Notes: generated from the sequence alone by a model not told the origin. A stretch of DNA of 64,000 nucleotides from Spirochaetia bacterium (GCA_900767955.1 CAAGBC010000022.1:124001-188000); one strand, 5' to 3'. Shown: positions 10,101 to 18,047, counted from the first letter of the stretch. Translations and numbers: made by a program.

Positions 10101-13100
10101 GAACATTTGCATAGAAATTAAACTTTGAACCAGCTTTCATTACATAACTATCAGAATCTTCGTCATAACTTGAACCAGAATCTTCTTTTACATATACAGC
10201 TTTTTTATCATCTGTTTTTTCACTATCTAACGGACGAACAACTCTAACAAAACCTATAACTTCTTTTGTTAAACTTCCAGCTTTAACTGTTGCCTTAATT
10301 TCTGTAACTCTAACAGGAAGATTCATCAATGGAATTGTTGCAACCCAACGCTTTCCATCTTCAGCAATTTTAGCAAGCTGTGCAGAACCAGATTGTTTTA
10401 CATCTCCACCAGGAACTGCTTGCCCATTAATTTCATAAGATACAGAATTAACATTTACTTCTGTATCAATATAGATTTCAGCATTTACAGGAACTTTAGT
10501 ACCATAATCTAAAACAACATTCATTCCACTTCTATATGCTTCACCATTTACTTTAGCAAAATTAGCTTCCAATGTAGGCTTTTTCTGAGCTACATATTTT
10601 GAGAAAGCGATTTTTCCATCAACAGTTGTAATATCGGCATTAAGAGTGTTAGCCCCAGCCACCATTTCTGAACGCTTAAACTGTTTAAATGGAGCTTCTA
10701 TATCACCTTGATATGCAGCAAAGTAATAAACATTTTCGCCTTCTGCCCATGTAACAATTGGAGCTTTTGCTTCCACAGGAGCGGCACCTTCTGGAGCTGC
10801 AGGAAGTTCTGGAATATTTTTTACACAAATTGCAGTTGCACCAACATTTCCACCAATGCTTGTTGCAATAACTTCTATAAAGTAAATTCCAGCGCCATAA
10901 TTTGCAGCATTAAATGGAATACTAAATGATTTTCCTTCTTTAAGAGGTGTAATTTCAGATTTAGTAATTGGTTCAAGAGATTTTAATAATCCTTTTTCAT
11001 CCATTACAGCTTTTGCAGTAAAGATTCTATAACCTAAAGAACCAACTCCTGATGAACAATTTACAGAACCAGAAATTGTAACATCACCTTTTGAACCATC
11101 TACAAATCCTGCAGAAGCACCTGTTATTGTTACTAAAGGAATTACAGTATCATTTTTGAAAATAAGTTTTCTTGATTCATAAGTAAGTCCCTGGTCAGTT
11201 GTTACACGCACTCTTACTGGTTCAGAAGAACCTAATGCAGAACCAGGTGTAAGAATAATCTGATTACCGTCTAATGAAGCAGTTGCAAAATTTGTTTTAG
11301 GAACAATTTCTACACGACTTGCGTTTCCACCAATGAAGTAACCTGTTACAGGGAATTCTGGGTTGCTTATAATTGTTCCGTCTGCAGCGATTGTACTATC
11401 ATCAAACACAACATTTGCTACATCAGATTTTACTGTAGAAGTATTAACTACATTAAAGATTGCCTTATAATCTGCTGCACGACCAATTGCATCTGTTGCA
11501 ATAATATTAATGCGTACAACACCTTTTGGCATATCACTTGTAATAGGAATAGAAATAGGAACTGATTTTACACCAGTATAAGCTGTGTCATTTGAAATAA
11601 TTCCTTTCTTTCCATATAAAATTTCATAATGAAGATTATTAATTCCAGTATCAGAAGAAACTGTTCCTGTTAATGTATAACCAGCTTCAGGATGAACAGA
11701 AATTCCGTTTACAAAAGCAAGAGTATCTTTTCCTGTGAATTTCATTTCACTAAATGCAGGAACAGGCCCTTGTGCAGAGAAACTAACAGAAACTGGGGCG
11801 CTTTCAATTCCGTTTGAATCAATTGCAATAGCTGTAATTCTGTGACTTCCAGGAGTTAGAGAAGAACCATCAGCAACTTTTGCATAGAAAACACCTTTTG
11901 TTTCTTGTGTTACATATTCCCCACCATCAAGAGAATATTTTACAGCACTAATACCGTCTTCGTCATTTGCTAAACCGCGAACAAATAATTCATCACTTGA
12001 ATCTACATTTGTTTCTGCTGTTGGTTCAGCAATTGAAATTGTAGGTTTATTTAATCCTTGATTTAATGCAATTTTTCTTGAAACAGAAATAACATTTCCT
12101 GCCAAGTCTGTTGCAGTAACAACAAAGTTTCTTGAAGATTCACTTGAAGTTGAAGTATCAAACTCAATTCCCCAGTATGGGTTTCCAGGGATTAGTTCAA
12201 ATTCTCCTTTTTCTGCACCGAATGCCCAAGTAAGTGTTTTTATTCCAATAGCATCTTTTGCAAGACCTGCTATAACAAATTTTCCAAATTGTTCAACCTT
12301 TTCTTCTGGATAAATAATTTTTACATCAGGTTGTGTATTATCAATAAAATACAAGAAAGAATAAATTCCTTCTGAACCAGCTTTATCAATAGCTTTAAAC
12401 CAAATAACAGAAGGACCATCTTTGAACTTAGTAGTATCTAGAGTTAAATCAAAATTCCAAACACCTTTTTTTTCTTTAAGTTTTACTTCCTTAAAATATT
12501 GTCCATTATCAGTTGAATAATATAAAGATTTAATTCCGTTTCCGTCTGTTACAGTTCCTGTGAATTTAACTTTTCCAGAAACCAAAGTTCCCATACTGTA
12601 ATTTTCTACACTTGAAACAGGTTGTCGTCTATCAAGATTCCAAGACATTTCATAAGCTTCACTTTTTACGCCATTAATGTCATAACCAACAACTTTTATA
12701 GTATGTAATCCTTCTTTTAATTCATTTGTATCAAGATAGTATGACCAAAATTCTTTACCTACTGCCTTTATAGGATTATCTTTATCACCGTCAAGAATTA
12801 ACTCAACATATTCAACGGCATCATCATCCACACAAGTACCAACGATATTTAAGTTTCCTACAACTCGCATATCCTGCTGAGGATTAATAATTCCACAAAC
12901 TGGCAAATCTGATTTTGGATCAACATAAAGGTTGTAAGGCCCCGCAATTTCAGAATTACCGCCCAAGTCAGTTGCAGTAACATAAATATTGTATTTACCT
13001 TTTTTCTTTTTATTGATGTCAAATGTTTCTTGCCAACTTACAAGATTATCAACACTTTTTTCATCAACATCCTTTTTTCCGTGTGCAAAAAGTGAAAAAG

Positions 13101-13152
13101 AAAACACAATAAAAACTAAAGCAAGAATGATTTTTTTTGCAAATCTAAACAT
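7174..13152 (-). CDS. Giant secreted Ig-like repeat protein with a C-terminal barrel-like domain
   Basis: About 1,992 residues, encoded by the largest gene of the window. The ATG at 13152 is chosen because GGGAG lies five bases upstream; an ATG 24 bases earlier lacks such a site. A signal peptide (MFRFAKKIILALVFIVFSFSLFA) is followed by a long array, to about residue 1,800, of roughly 95-residue beta units. Recurring elements are a VDxxxP start, then V.G...D..GI..V.YS.D.G..W, DT...DG and A.D.AGN, as in bacterial Ig-like and cadherin-like modules. The last 160-170 residues change character: Trp/Phe/Gly-rich amphipathic strands (DWKFWGATLFDIGAGLTFF, WEWLSATVAVGANF) ending in Phe, like an outer-membrane barrel with a Bam-type terminal residue. 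I infer a surface or periplasmic fibre anchored by its C-terminus. Binding partner unknown. Confidence 0.75.
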   Translation of the reverse strand: MFRFAKKIILALVFIVFSFSLFAHGKKDVDEKSVDNLVSWQETFDINKKKKGKYNIYVTATDLGGNSEIAGPYNLYVDPKSDLPVCGIINPQQDMRVVGNLNIVGTCVDDDAVEYVELILDGDKDNPIKAVGKEFWSYYLDTNELKEGLHTIKVVGYDINGVKSEAYEMSWNLDRRQPVSSVENYSMGTLVSGKVKFTGTVTDGNGIKSLYYSTDNGQYFKEVKLKEKKGVWNFDLTLDTTKFKDGPSVIWFKAIDKAGSEGIYSFLYFIDNTQPDVKIIYPEEKVEQFGKFVIAGLAKDAIGIKTLTWAFGAEKGEFELIPGNPYWGIEFDTSTSSESSRNFVVTATDLAGNVISVSRKIALNQGLNKPTISIAEPTAETNVDSSDELFVRGLANDEDGISAVKYSLDGGEYVTQETKGVFYAKVADGSSLTPGSHRITAIAIDSNGIESAPVSVSFSAQGPVPAFSEMKFTGKDTLAFVNGISVHPEAGYTLTGTVSSDTGINNLHYEILYGKKGIISNDTAYTGVKSVPISIPITSDMPKGVVRINIIATDAIGRAADYKAIFNVVNTSTVKSDVANVVFDDSTIAADGTIISNPEFPVTGYFIGGNASRVEIVPKTNFATASLDGNQIILTPGSALGSSEPVRVRVTTDQGLTYESRKLIFKNDTVIPLVTITGASAGFVDGSKGDVTISGSVNCSSGVGSLGYRIFTAKAVMDEKGLLKSLEPITKSEITPLKEGKSFSIPFNAANYGAGIYFIEVIATSIGGNVGATAICVKNIPELPAAPEGAAPVEAKAPIVTWAEGENVYYFAAYQGDIEAPFKQFKRSEMVAGANTLNADITTVDGKIAFSKYVAQKKPTLEANFAKVNGEAYRSGMNVVLDYGTKVPVNAEIYIDTEVNVNSVSYEINGQAVPGGDVKQSGSAQLAKIAEDGKRWVATIPLMNLPVRVTEIKATVKAGSLTKEVIGFVRVVRPLDSEKTDDKKAVYVKEDSGSSYDEDSDSYVMKAGSKFNFYANVPAPIKADLMTAGDGLSFALEGNNVIVTAAKDGTFNGISVRVKDANGVAYNSPTVNFIVDSGAPEAKISTPALHQWVKNSVKISGTATDPAGVKAAEYSINKGETWNKLNLSLTQKGGIGATFSATVDITSLEDGLVPVDVRVYDTAGRFACSRTAVYKDTTKPTVEVIVPCDEDVVNGDNLIVFKVLDNAKVSTADYIAPPVAKQAQKRNTMTAGKFVMTHVGTVDQPIDDAMSFEFMDEAKNVASIESWKFNIDRESDLPISEIHLPTYDEVITRDFTISGVIYDDDGPCQIWYRIDNGEYRKLPEEGTSFAIDVPFSTMTDNEHSINVYAVDINGVKGPVVERRFRVSTEEPKGSVETPTIDMSVKGVITLKGIASDKNGIEKVQISVDNGNTYNDATGTSNWSYTFDSRAIPNGTQVVFLKIYDKYGIQGLYSSLINTDNLAPEMALELPLDYSSTSGNVFFSGNVFDNVDITELYITIRNFDGKPVSRKLQRIDFEHDKIITKTVDISSLEDGIYNIELSAFDKAGNATHISRNIQLNKSKALANVNLLYPLNGEHKKGIFNIYGEVESDKKVEKVSLYIDDKFVVDSELTTSGYFRFNITPEMLATGVHTYRVDTRVEGGSVIKSRTQTVNYSSVGPWVTIDNFTYGDFAINRPYIKGHAGYSLDEEELLLSRTKGATKEQKEAIAQKKVEKIEISFDNGKTFTEVSKKEKWMHRVENFDLAEGYHFMIVKATMLNGETAIERTIIQIDNTNPTIKLISPSAGGRYNQEMEFSGLSNDDVGLKDVKLTLRKGDKASYEVPSFIQGLYLDWKFWGATLFDIGAGLTFFDDNVKLQFQWGQFTQAQRELFSMTQMRYGGDNVMGVKILANIASIPFSYMFGRDWEWLSATVAVGANFSRFNESGSGKPQILSALIAQVEFPKISFPNMKMFSTFSLYTEVSLWFIPTDVQGGTIDIDNMVPQISEGIRFNVF

Positions 13153-13164
13153 ACTAACTCCCAT

Positions 13165-13193
13165 CTTATAGTACATAATATTCTAACAGACAA
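13165..13193 (-). promoter_or_regulatory. Predicted promoter of the giant Ig-like gene
   Basis: Read on the minus strand: TTGTCT (13193-13188), a 17-base spacer, and TATAAG (13170-13165), 12 bases before the ATG at 13152. The same -10 hexamer is used by the padR promoter. Confidence 0.55.
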
Positions 13194-13308
13194 ATTTAGA
13201 ATTAACAAATTTTCACTATATATTAACGGAAGAATTCTCATTAAACTTGAATTCAGAAAAACCACATTTTTTTTACTACAAAAAAACATTATAAATCGGA
13301 AAAAATTT

Positions 13309-14040
13309 ATGGAAAAAATCAAAATTCTACAAAAAATGTACAACGAAAGTTCAAAAATTGTATTCTTTGGAGGAGCTGGAGTTTCTACAGAAAGCGGAAT
13401 TCCAGACTTTAGAAGCCAAGACGGATTATATTACCAAAAATGGGATTATCCACCAGAAACAATTCTTAGCAGAACTTTTTTTGATGCCAAACCACAGGAA
13501 TTTTATAGATTCTACAGAGAAAAATTAATAATTCCAAATATAAAACCAAATCCTGCACATCTAGCTCTTGCCAAAATGGAACAAGATAAAAAATTAATCG
13601 CTGTCGTTACACAAAATATTGACGGTTTACATCAACAAGCAGGAAGCAAAAATGTATTTGAGCTACATGGAAGCACACTCCGTAATTACTGCATGAGATG
13701 TAACAAATTATACGACATAGATTTTATTTCCCAAAGTAAAAACTCACCAGAAAAAATTCCGCTTTGTGCCGAATGTGGCGGAATTGTAAAGCCAGATGTT
13801 GTTCTTTACGAAGAACCCCTAAACGATTCTTGTGTTGAAGGAGCAATTAAAGCAATTTCCAGCGCAGATATGATGATTATTGGAGGAACTTCACTAACAG
13901 TTTATCCTGCCGCAAATTTAATTCACTACTTTAAGGGAAAATACTTAGTTTTAATAAATAAAACAGAAACTACTTCCGATTCTATTGCAAACCTAGTAAT
14001 TCACGATAGCATAGGAAAAATCCTACAGCAAATTGTGTAA
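13309..14040 (+). CDS. cobB: NAD-dependent protein deacylase, sirtuin (CobB type)
   Basis: Cytosolic sirtuin that removes acyl groups from lysines, using NAD. The 243 residues are normal for a short bacterial sirtuin. Visible motifs: GAGVSTESGIPDF (22-34, NAD binding), TQNIDGLHQQAG near 100 and the catalytic His in ELHGS. A four-Cys zinc site is made of CMRC and CAEC, and GGTSL and INK follow in the C-terminal Rossmann part. The ATG is preceded by a weak GGA and by TATAAA ending 13 bases upstream, so the leader is very short. It is transcribed away from the giant gene and stands alone. Substrates are unknown; acetyl-CoA synthetase is the usual target in the family. Confidence 0.95.
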   Translation: MEKIKILQKMYNESSKIVFFGGAGVSTESGIPDFRSQDGLYYQKWDYPPETILSRTFFDAKPQEFYRFYREKLIIPNIKPNPAHLALAKMEQDKKLIAVVTQNIDGLHQQAGSKNVFELHGSTLRNYCMRCNKLYDIDFISQSKNSPEKIPLCAECGGIVKPDVVLYEEPLNDSCVEGAIKAISSADMMIIGGTSLTVYPAANLIHYFKGKYLVLINKTETTSDSIANLVIHDSIGKILQQIV

Positions 14041-14207
14041 ATATTTCTTGCCACTTTTATGCGAGACAACAAATAACTACACTAATTGCAAAAGAAGCCA
14101 ACATACAACAAATTGATACAACATTTAATATTTTAATATACATACTTTTTATTATAATATCCCAAGTGTCTTAAAGAATGACACACTAGCAAAAAAATGT
14201 GCAAATT

Positions 14208-14315
14208 TTATTCACACAACCAATTTTCTTCAACAAAAGCTTTTGCACTTATAATATAATCATTCCATGTTGAAGAAAAAAGTTTTTTTATATCAGGAAT
14301 ACAAACTAAATCACT
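14208..14315 (-). pseudogene. Possible remnant of a protein gene
   Basis: On the minus strand, 35 sense codons run from an in-frame TAG region to a TAA at 14208. They read like real protein, with mixed composition (phrases IPDIKKLFSSTW, ISAKAFVEENW). No start codon or ribosome site precedes them, and a stop lies two codons upstream. This fits the tail of a decayed gene. Family not recognised. It lies in the 546-base gap between cobB and the outer-membrane protein gene. Confidence 0.25.
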
Positions 14316-14430
14316 TGGCTATACCTCAAAAAAAAATTAAATAAATATCTCGTACAATTTATTTGTTAAAATCAATATTCCGTGAGTATATTCGAACTAT
14401 AAAGAAAGTTTTGCATAACAAAAATGGAGC

Positions 14431-14573
14431 ATAAGATAAACCTGTCTAAATACAGCCAGTTTTATCTTATAAAAGTTTGCGTTACAAACTTTTTATATAC
14501 TGTTGTTTCTCATTTCATTGCGAAACAACAAAAAGTCAATTCTTAAAACTGATGTTTTACTCATTGACTTTTT
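14431..14573 (+). promoter_or_regulatory. Structured 5' leader: four consecutive stem-loops
   Basis: Four perfect inverted repeats follow one another directly before the outer-membrane protein gene: ATAAGATAAA/TTTATCTTAT (14431-14440, 14461-14470, with an inner CTGT/ACAG); AAAAGTTTG/CAAACTTTT (14471-14479, 14485-14493, 5-base loop, then T's); TGTTGTTTC/GAAACAACA (14501-14509, 14522-14530); and AAAAAGTCAAT/ATTGACTTTTT (14530-14540, 14563-14573). The last ends two bases before AGGAGG (14576-14581). I infer a structured mRNA leader that may act in attenuation, stability or control of translation. The rest of the 14041-14586 gap holds only the remnant at 14208-14315. Confidence 0.55.
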
Positions 14574-14586
14574 ATAGGAGGTATTT

Positions 14587-15270
14587 ATGAAAAAACTTAT
14601 TGCTTTAATGGCAACTTTGGGACTTGCTGTTTCTGCAGCATTTGCAAACATTGAACTAAGTGCAAATATGATGTTTGTACCTAGCTACACTTCAACAATG
14701 AAAGATTCTGGCAACAGTTCAGATGTTTCAGTAACTTTTCCAGTGGGTGAAGAAGTAAAAGCTAATTTTTTCTTTTATTCTTCAAAGCATCTTGATATTG
14801 GATTAAATGTTGGACAACAAATTCTGTTATACAAAGACATCAACATTGATGACTACAATAACGAATTTGATAGTGCAGCAGATTTTTCTATGGTTGTAGG
14901 GCCTGCATTTAGATATAACCTAAATGATATGCACGGATTTTTCCTTTCACCAGGATTAATCGGAACACTTTCTGTAGCATCAGATACCGAAGATTCCATA
15001 ACACAAACACTAGTTAATTTTGATTTGGGATTTAATATTGATGCAGGATACAGAGTTTGGTTCCTTAATACTGACGCATTTCATCTTGGAATGAATGTAG
15101 GTGCACAATATTCCATTGGTGGTGGCTTAGGAACTGCATATTTTGAAAATTCTGATTCCGATGTTTCACTTGAAGAATCTTATGATTTAAATGCTGTTCA
15201 ACGCTTCAAAGTTTACCTTGGTATAATTATGAACTTTGGAGACCGCGGTTGGGACAAATTCAACTATTAG
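14587..15270 (+). CDS. Outer-membrane beta-barrel-like protein
   Basis: 227 residues with a textbook signal peptide (MKKLIALMATLGLAVSAAFA) and a strong AGGAGG site five bases before the ATG. The mature part is short amphipathic strands rich in Gly, Asn, Phe and Tyr (FRYNLNDMHGFFLSPGLIGTL, DAGYRVWFLNTDAFHLGMNVGAQYSIGGGLG), as in small 8- to 10-strand barrels. The end (VYLGIIMNFGDRGWDKFNY) does not finish in Phe but has a barrel-like last strand. It stands alone behind a long structured leader, which suggests its expression is controlled after transcription starts. Related proteins in treponemes are usually annotated only as hypothetical; function and ligand are unknown. Confidence 0.7.
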   Translation: MKKLIALMATLGLAVSAAFANIELSANMMFVPSYTSTMKDSGNSSDVSVTFPVGEEVKANFFFYSSKHLDIGLNVGQQILLYKDINIDDYNNEFDSAADFSMVVGPAFRYNLNDMHGFFLSPGLIGTLSVASDTEDSITQTLVNFDLGFNIDAGYRVWFLNTDAFHLGMNVGAQYSIGGGLGTAYFENSDSDVSLEESYDLNAVQRFKVYLGIIMNFGDRGWDKFNY

Positions 15271-15293
15271 CAAAAATGTAAATCTATAAAAAA

Positions 15294-15442
15294 GGGCTGT
15301 CCAAAAAGAATTGTCATTCCGAACTCCTTTCGGAATCTTATCACATACAGTGTTTAGATTCTGAATCACTCTTTGTAGCAAGTGCGGACAAAGAAGCATA
15401 GAGTTCAGGATGGCACTATGATTTAATCTTTTTAGTCAGCCC
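15294..15442. repeat. Palindromic interspersed repeat, copy A
   Basis: 149 bases bounded by imperfect inverted ends (15 bases starting GGGCTGTCC against the complement of TTTTTAGTCAGCCC, two mismatches). Inside is ATTCCGA...TCGGAAT, a palindrome shared with copy B. It lies between the convergent 3' ends of the outer-membrane protein gene and pdxR. No coding capacity. Confidence 0.65.
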
Positions 15443-15477
15443 CAAATCTGTGTTGTAAACCCACAACATAATCTATT

Positions 15478-16932
15478 CTAATTTTCTAAAATCGCCTTTT
15501 CCATGCGCAAAACTAATTCACTAATCTGTTCCTTTTTTATTCCAGAATAATTTATAACAAGAATATTTTTTTGTTCATTACCATCAGCCTGATTATAAAA
15601 AAAATCACTCAACAACGAAGGATTTATTCCCTGAGCTTGCAAACGCATTTTTAATTCTTCCCCAGAATACACAGAATTTATTTTCAGCAAAAAATGCAAA
15701 CCAGAATCTTCTTCTTGAATTTCAGAAATTTCAGATAACTTACTTACTTGTAAACAATGAATCAAATTATTGCGCAAATTACGATAATAATTTTTCATAC
15801 GAATTATATGTTTTGCGTAAAATCCCTTCTGCAAAAATTCTGCCAAAGTATATTGTTCAAAAGAAGAAACTGCGCAAGAAGAAAATCCCAACTTTTCCTG
15901 AAAATCATTAACCAATCTTTTTGGCAAAACCATATAACTAATTCTAAAAGATGGCGCTAATGTTTTTGAAAAAGTATTAATGTAAATCACACAATCGTTA
16001 GTATCAGAACTTTGCAAAGTTTGCAGAGGTTTTCCGTTGAATCTAAATTCACTATCATAATCATCTTCTATAATGAACCGATTTTCACTTTTTGCAGCCC
16101 AATCCAACAATTCCCCACGACAACGAACAGGCATTACAAGGCCCGTAGGAAAATGGTGAGACGGAGAAATGTGAATTACATTTGCACAAGATTGCTCTAA
16201 ATCTTCTATATTAATACCGTTTTTTTCTATATTAATAGGAACATAATTTGCACCATTAATTTCAAAAACTGTAGCAACTTTTTTATACCCAGGATTTTCT
16301 ACTGCATAAACGCTATTTCGTCCCAATAACTGAACTAACATCGTATACAAAGCTTCCGTTCCTGAACCAACAACAATTTGATTCGGAGCTACACTCATAT
16401 TACGAAATTCCAGCAAATACTGACAAATTGCAAAACGCAATTCCAAAACACCATTTGCAGTCATTCGCTGAAGTAACTTTTCATCACCAGAATTCAAAAC
16501 TTGCCTCATCACATGAGACCACTGAGAAAACGGAAATTTTTCGTAACTTGTTGTGTTACTCTTAAAATTCACAAACCACTTTTTTTCTTCTTGCTTTGAT
16601 TCCTCAGATTTTGTGATTTTTTCCTTCTGAACAAAATTTTCATCTTCGCTAGTTTGCCCTGTCACATTTTTAAAAACTTGATTCCCAACAGAAATATCAG
16701 TAACAAAAAATCCTTTCTTTTCTATTGAATAAATATATCCTTCAGAAATTAACTGACCGTAAGCATTTTGCACAGTGATAATGCTAATTCCCAAATGGCT
16801 AGCCAGCGCCCTTTTAGAAGGAAGTTTTTCATCCGCCTTTAAAATCCCTGTTTGAATTTGTTCCTTTATTGATTCATAAAGAAATTCACATAACCCAAAA
16901 TTATTACGCTTAGAAAAATCAATCGTTATCAT
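15478..16932 (-). CDS. pdxR: PdxR/MocR-family transcriptional regulator (GntR HTH plus aminotransferase fold)
   Basis: 484 residues. The N-terminal winged helix (about 10-80) shows LPSKRALASHLGISIITVQNAY, the GntR recognition region. A charged linker rich in Glu/Lys (about 85-115) follows, then a class I aminotransferase fold to the end with PLP-binding elements: GSGTEALYT, DDYDSEFRF and NTFSKTLAPSFRISY, whose Lys would bind PLP. MocR regulators sense pyridoxal phosphate and usually control vitamin B6 genes. Here the divergent neighbour is a pyridoxal kinase, and a 12-base inverted repeat lies between them, so PdxR-type control of B6 salvage is the natural reading. Activation or repression cannot be decided. 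The ATG at 16932 has only a poor ribosome site. Confidence 0.88.
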   Translation of the reverse strand: MITIDFSKRNNFGLCEFLYESIKEQIQTGILKADEKLPSKRALASHLGISIITVQNAYGQLISEGYIYSIEKKGFFVTDISVGNQVFKNVTGQTSEDENFVQKEKITKSEESKQEEKKWFVNFKSNTTSYEKFPFSQWSHVMRQVLNSGDEKLLQRMTANGVLELRFAICQYLLEFRNMSVAPNQIVVGSGTEALYTMLVQLLGRNSVYAVENPGYKKVATVFEINGANYVPINIEKNGINIEDLEQSCANVIHISPSHHFPTGLVMPVRCRGELLDWAAKSENRFIIEDDYDSEFRFNGKPLQTLQSSDTNDCVIYINTFSKTLAPSFRISYMVLPKRLVNDFQEKLGFSSCAVSSFEQYTLAEFLQKGFYAKHIIRMKNYYRNLRNNLIHCLQVSKLSEISEIQEEDSGLHFLLKINSVYSGEELKMRLQAQGINPSLLSDFFYNQADGNEQKNILVINYSGIKKEQISELVLRMEKAILEN

Positions 16933-16952
16933 ACAATCTCATCACCCATTAT

Positions 16953-17043
16953 ATCTGGTATTATAAAAATTAATTCAAAATGGATATATCAATAATACCA
17001 GATTTTTACTAATTTATAAACAACAACATAGTTTTACTAATTT
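16953..17043. promoter_or_regulatory. Probable PdxR operator region
   Basis: A perfect inverted repeat ATCTGGTATTAT (16953-16964) and ATAATACCAGAT (16992-17003) is followed by a perfect 12-base direct repeat TTTTACTAATTT at 17004-17015 and 17032-17043, period 28. On the minus strand a TATAAT box (before pdxR) overlaps the first half-site. Mixed inverted and direct repeats are usual for MocR-type operators. Confidence 0.6.
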
Positions 17044-17075
17044 TAAAAAATTCCAAATTATTCAGGAACAAACTT

Positions 17076-17909
17076 ATGGATAAAAGACTTCTTACAATTC
17101 AAGACATTTCATGCGTTGGCCAGTGCTCATTAACAGTTGCATTGCCAGTAATTTCTGCTTGTGGAATCGAAACAGCAATTTTACCAAGTTCAGTTTTATC
17201 AAACCACACAGCACCAGGATTTTCTGCTTGGACATTCAACGATTTAACAGACGATATGCCAAACATTCTTGCACAATGGAAAAAAGAAAATATCACTTTT
17301 GACGCTTTCTATACAGGCTATGTAAGCAAAGCTCAAATTCCTTACATTCAGCAAATAATCAAAGAAACAGCTCGTCCAGGCGCATTAAAAATTGTAGACC
17401 CAGTAATGGCAGACAACGGAAAACTCTATGCAGGCTTTGATGTAGACTTCCCAAAAGAAATGGCAAAACTTTGTGATGGCGCAGATGTTCTTATGCCAAA
17501 CCTAACAGAAGCATCCTTCTTACTTGATGTTCCTTATGTTGCCGAAAATTACGACAAACAATATATAGAAGATTTGTGTAAAAAATTACACGACGAACTA
17601 AATGTAAAAAATGTAGTTCTAACAGGCGTTAGCTTTGAACCATCAAAATTAGGTTGTGCCATCTACAACGGAACAGATTTTGACTACTACTTCACAGAAA
17701 AATTACCAGTTTCAATGCACGGAACAGGAGATGTTTTTGCTTCTGCCCTTGCAGGAAGTTTATGTCGCGGAAAAACTCTATCACAAGCAGCAGCCATTGG
17801 TGCAAACTATGTTGTAGAATCAATCAAACAAACAATTGATGACAAAGACCACTGGTACGGCGTAAAATTCGAAAAAGCAATTCCATATTTAATTGAACAA
17901 TTGAAGTAG
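17076..17909 (+). CDS. pdxK: Pyridoxal/pyridoxamine kinase
   Basis: Phosphorylates pyridoxal, pyridoxamine or pyridoxine with ATP in the B6 salvage pathway, in the cytosol. 277 residues of the ribokinase-like PdxK/PdxY fold. Near the N-terminus is ISCVGQCSLTVALPVISACG. The middle has YTGYVSKAQI and VDPVMADNGKLY, and the ATP/anion-hole motif near 220 is MHGTGDVFASALAGSL, with the catalytic Asp in GTGD. AGGAAC lies seven bases before the ATG. It is transcribed divergently from pdxR and followed by a strong terminator, so it is a single-gene unit. Whether pyridoxal or pyridoxamine is preferred cannot be read from the sequence; thiamin-related kinases of the same fold are less likely. Confidence 0.93.
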   Translation: MDKRLLTIQDISCVGQCSLTVALPVISACGIETAILPSSVLSNHTAPGFSAWTFNDLTDDMPNILAQWKKENITFDAFYTGYVSKAQIPYIQQIIKETARPGALKIVDPVMADNGKLYAGFDVDFPKEMAKLCDGADVLMPNLTEASFLLDVPYVAENYDKQYIEDLCKKLHDELNVKNVVLTGVSFEPSKLGCAIYNGTDFDYYFTEKLPVSMHGTGDVFASALAGSLCRGKTLSQAAAIGANYVVESIKQTIDDKDHWYGVKFEKAIPYLIEQLK

Positions 17910-17941
17910 CGAATTCAAAATTTATCAATAAAATTCATGTA

Positions 17942-17977
17942 AAAAGCATAAATTCTTAAAAATTTATGCTTTTTTTT
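17942..17977 (+). terminator. Intrinsic terminator of pdxK
   Basis: A perfect 13-base-pair stem (AAAAGCATAAATT, 17942-17954; AATTTATGCTTTT, 17961-17973) with loop CTTAAA is followed by a T run. Confidence 0.85.
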
Positions 17978-17979
17978 AT

Positions 17980-18018
17980 ATAATATACCTTGTCATATTA
18001 GGTATATTATGCTATAAG
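17980..18018 (+). promoter_or_regulatory. padR promoter with embedded palindromic operator
   Basis: TTGTCA (17990-17995), a 17-base spacer and TATAAG (18013-18018) form a good promoter. A perfect 11-base inverted repeat, ATAATATACCT (17980-17990) and AGGTATATTAT (18000-18010), surrounds the -35 box and fills the spacer, so a bound repressor would block RNA polymerase. PadR regulators typically repress their own operons from such palindromes. Confidence 0.7.
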
Positions 18019-18047
18019 ATACATACACTAACAAAAGGGGGTATCAA

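Noticed and set aside
14057..14143. 28-codon hydrophobic minus-strand peptide as an annotated gene
   Set aside because: No ribosome site; size is compatible with chance. Kept only as an observation.
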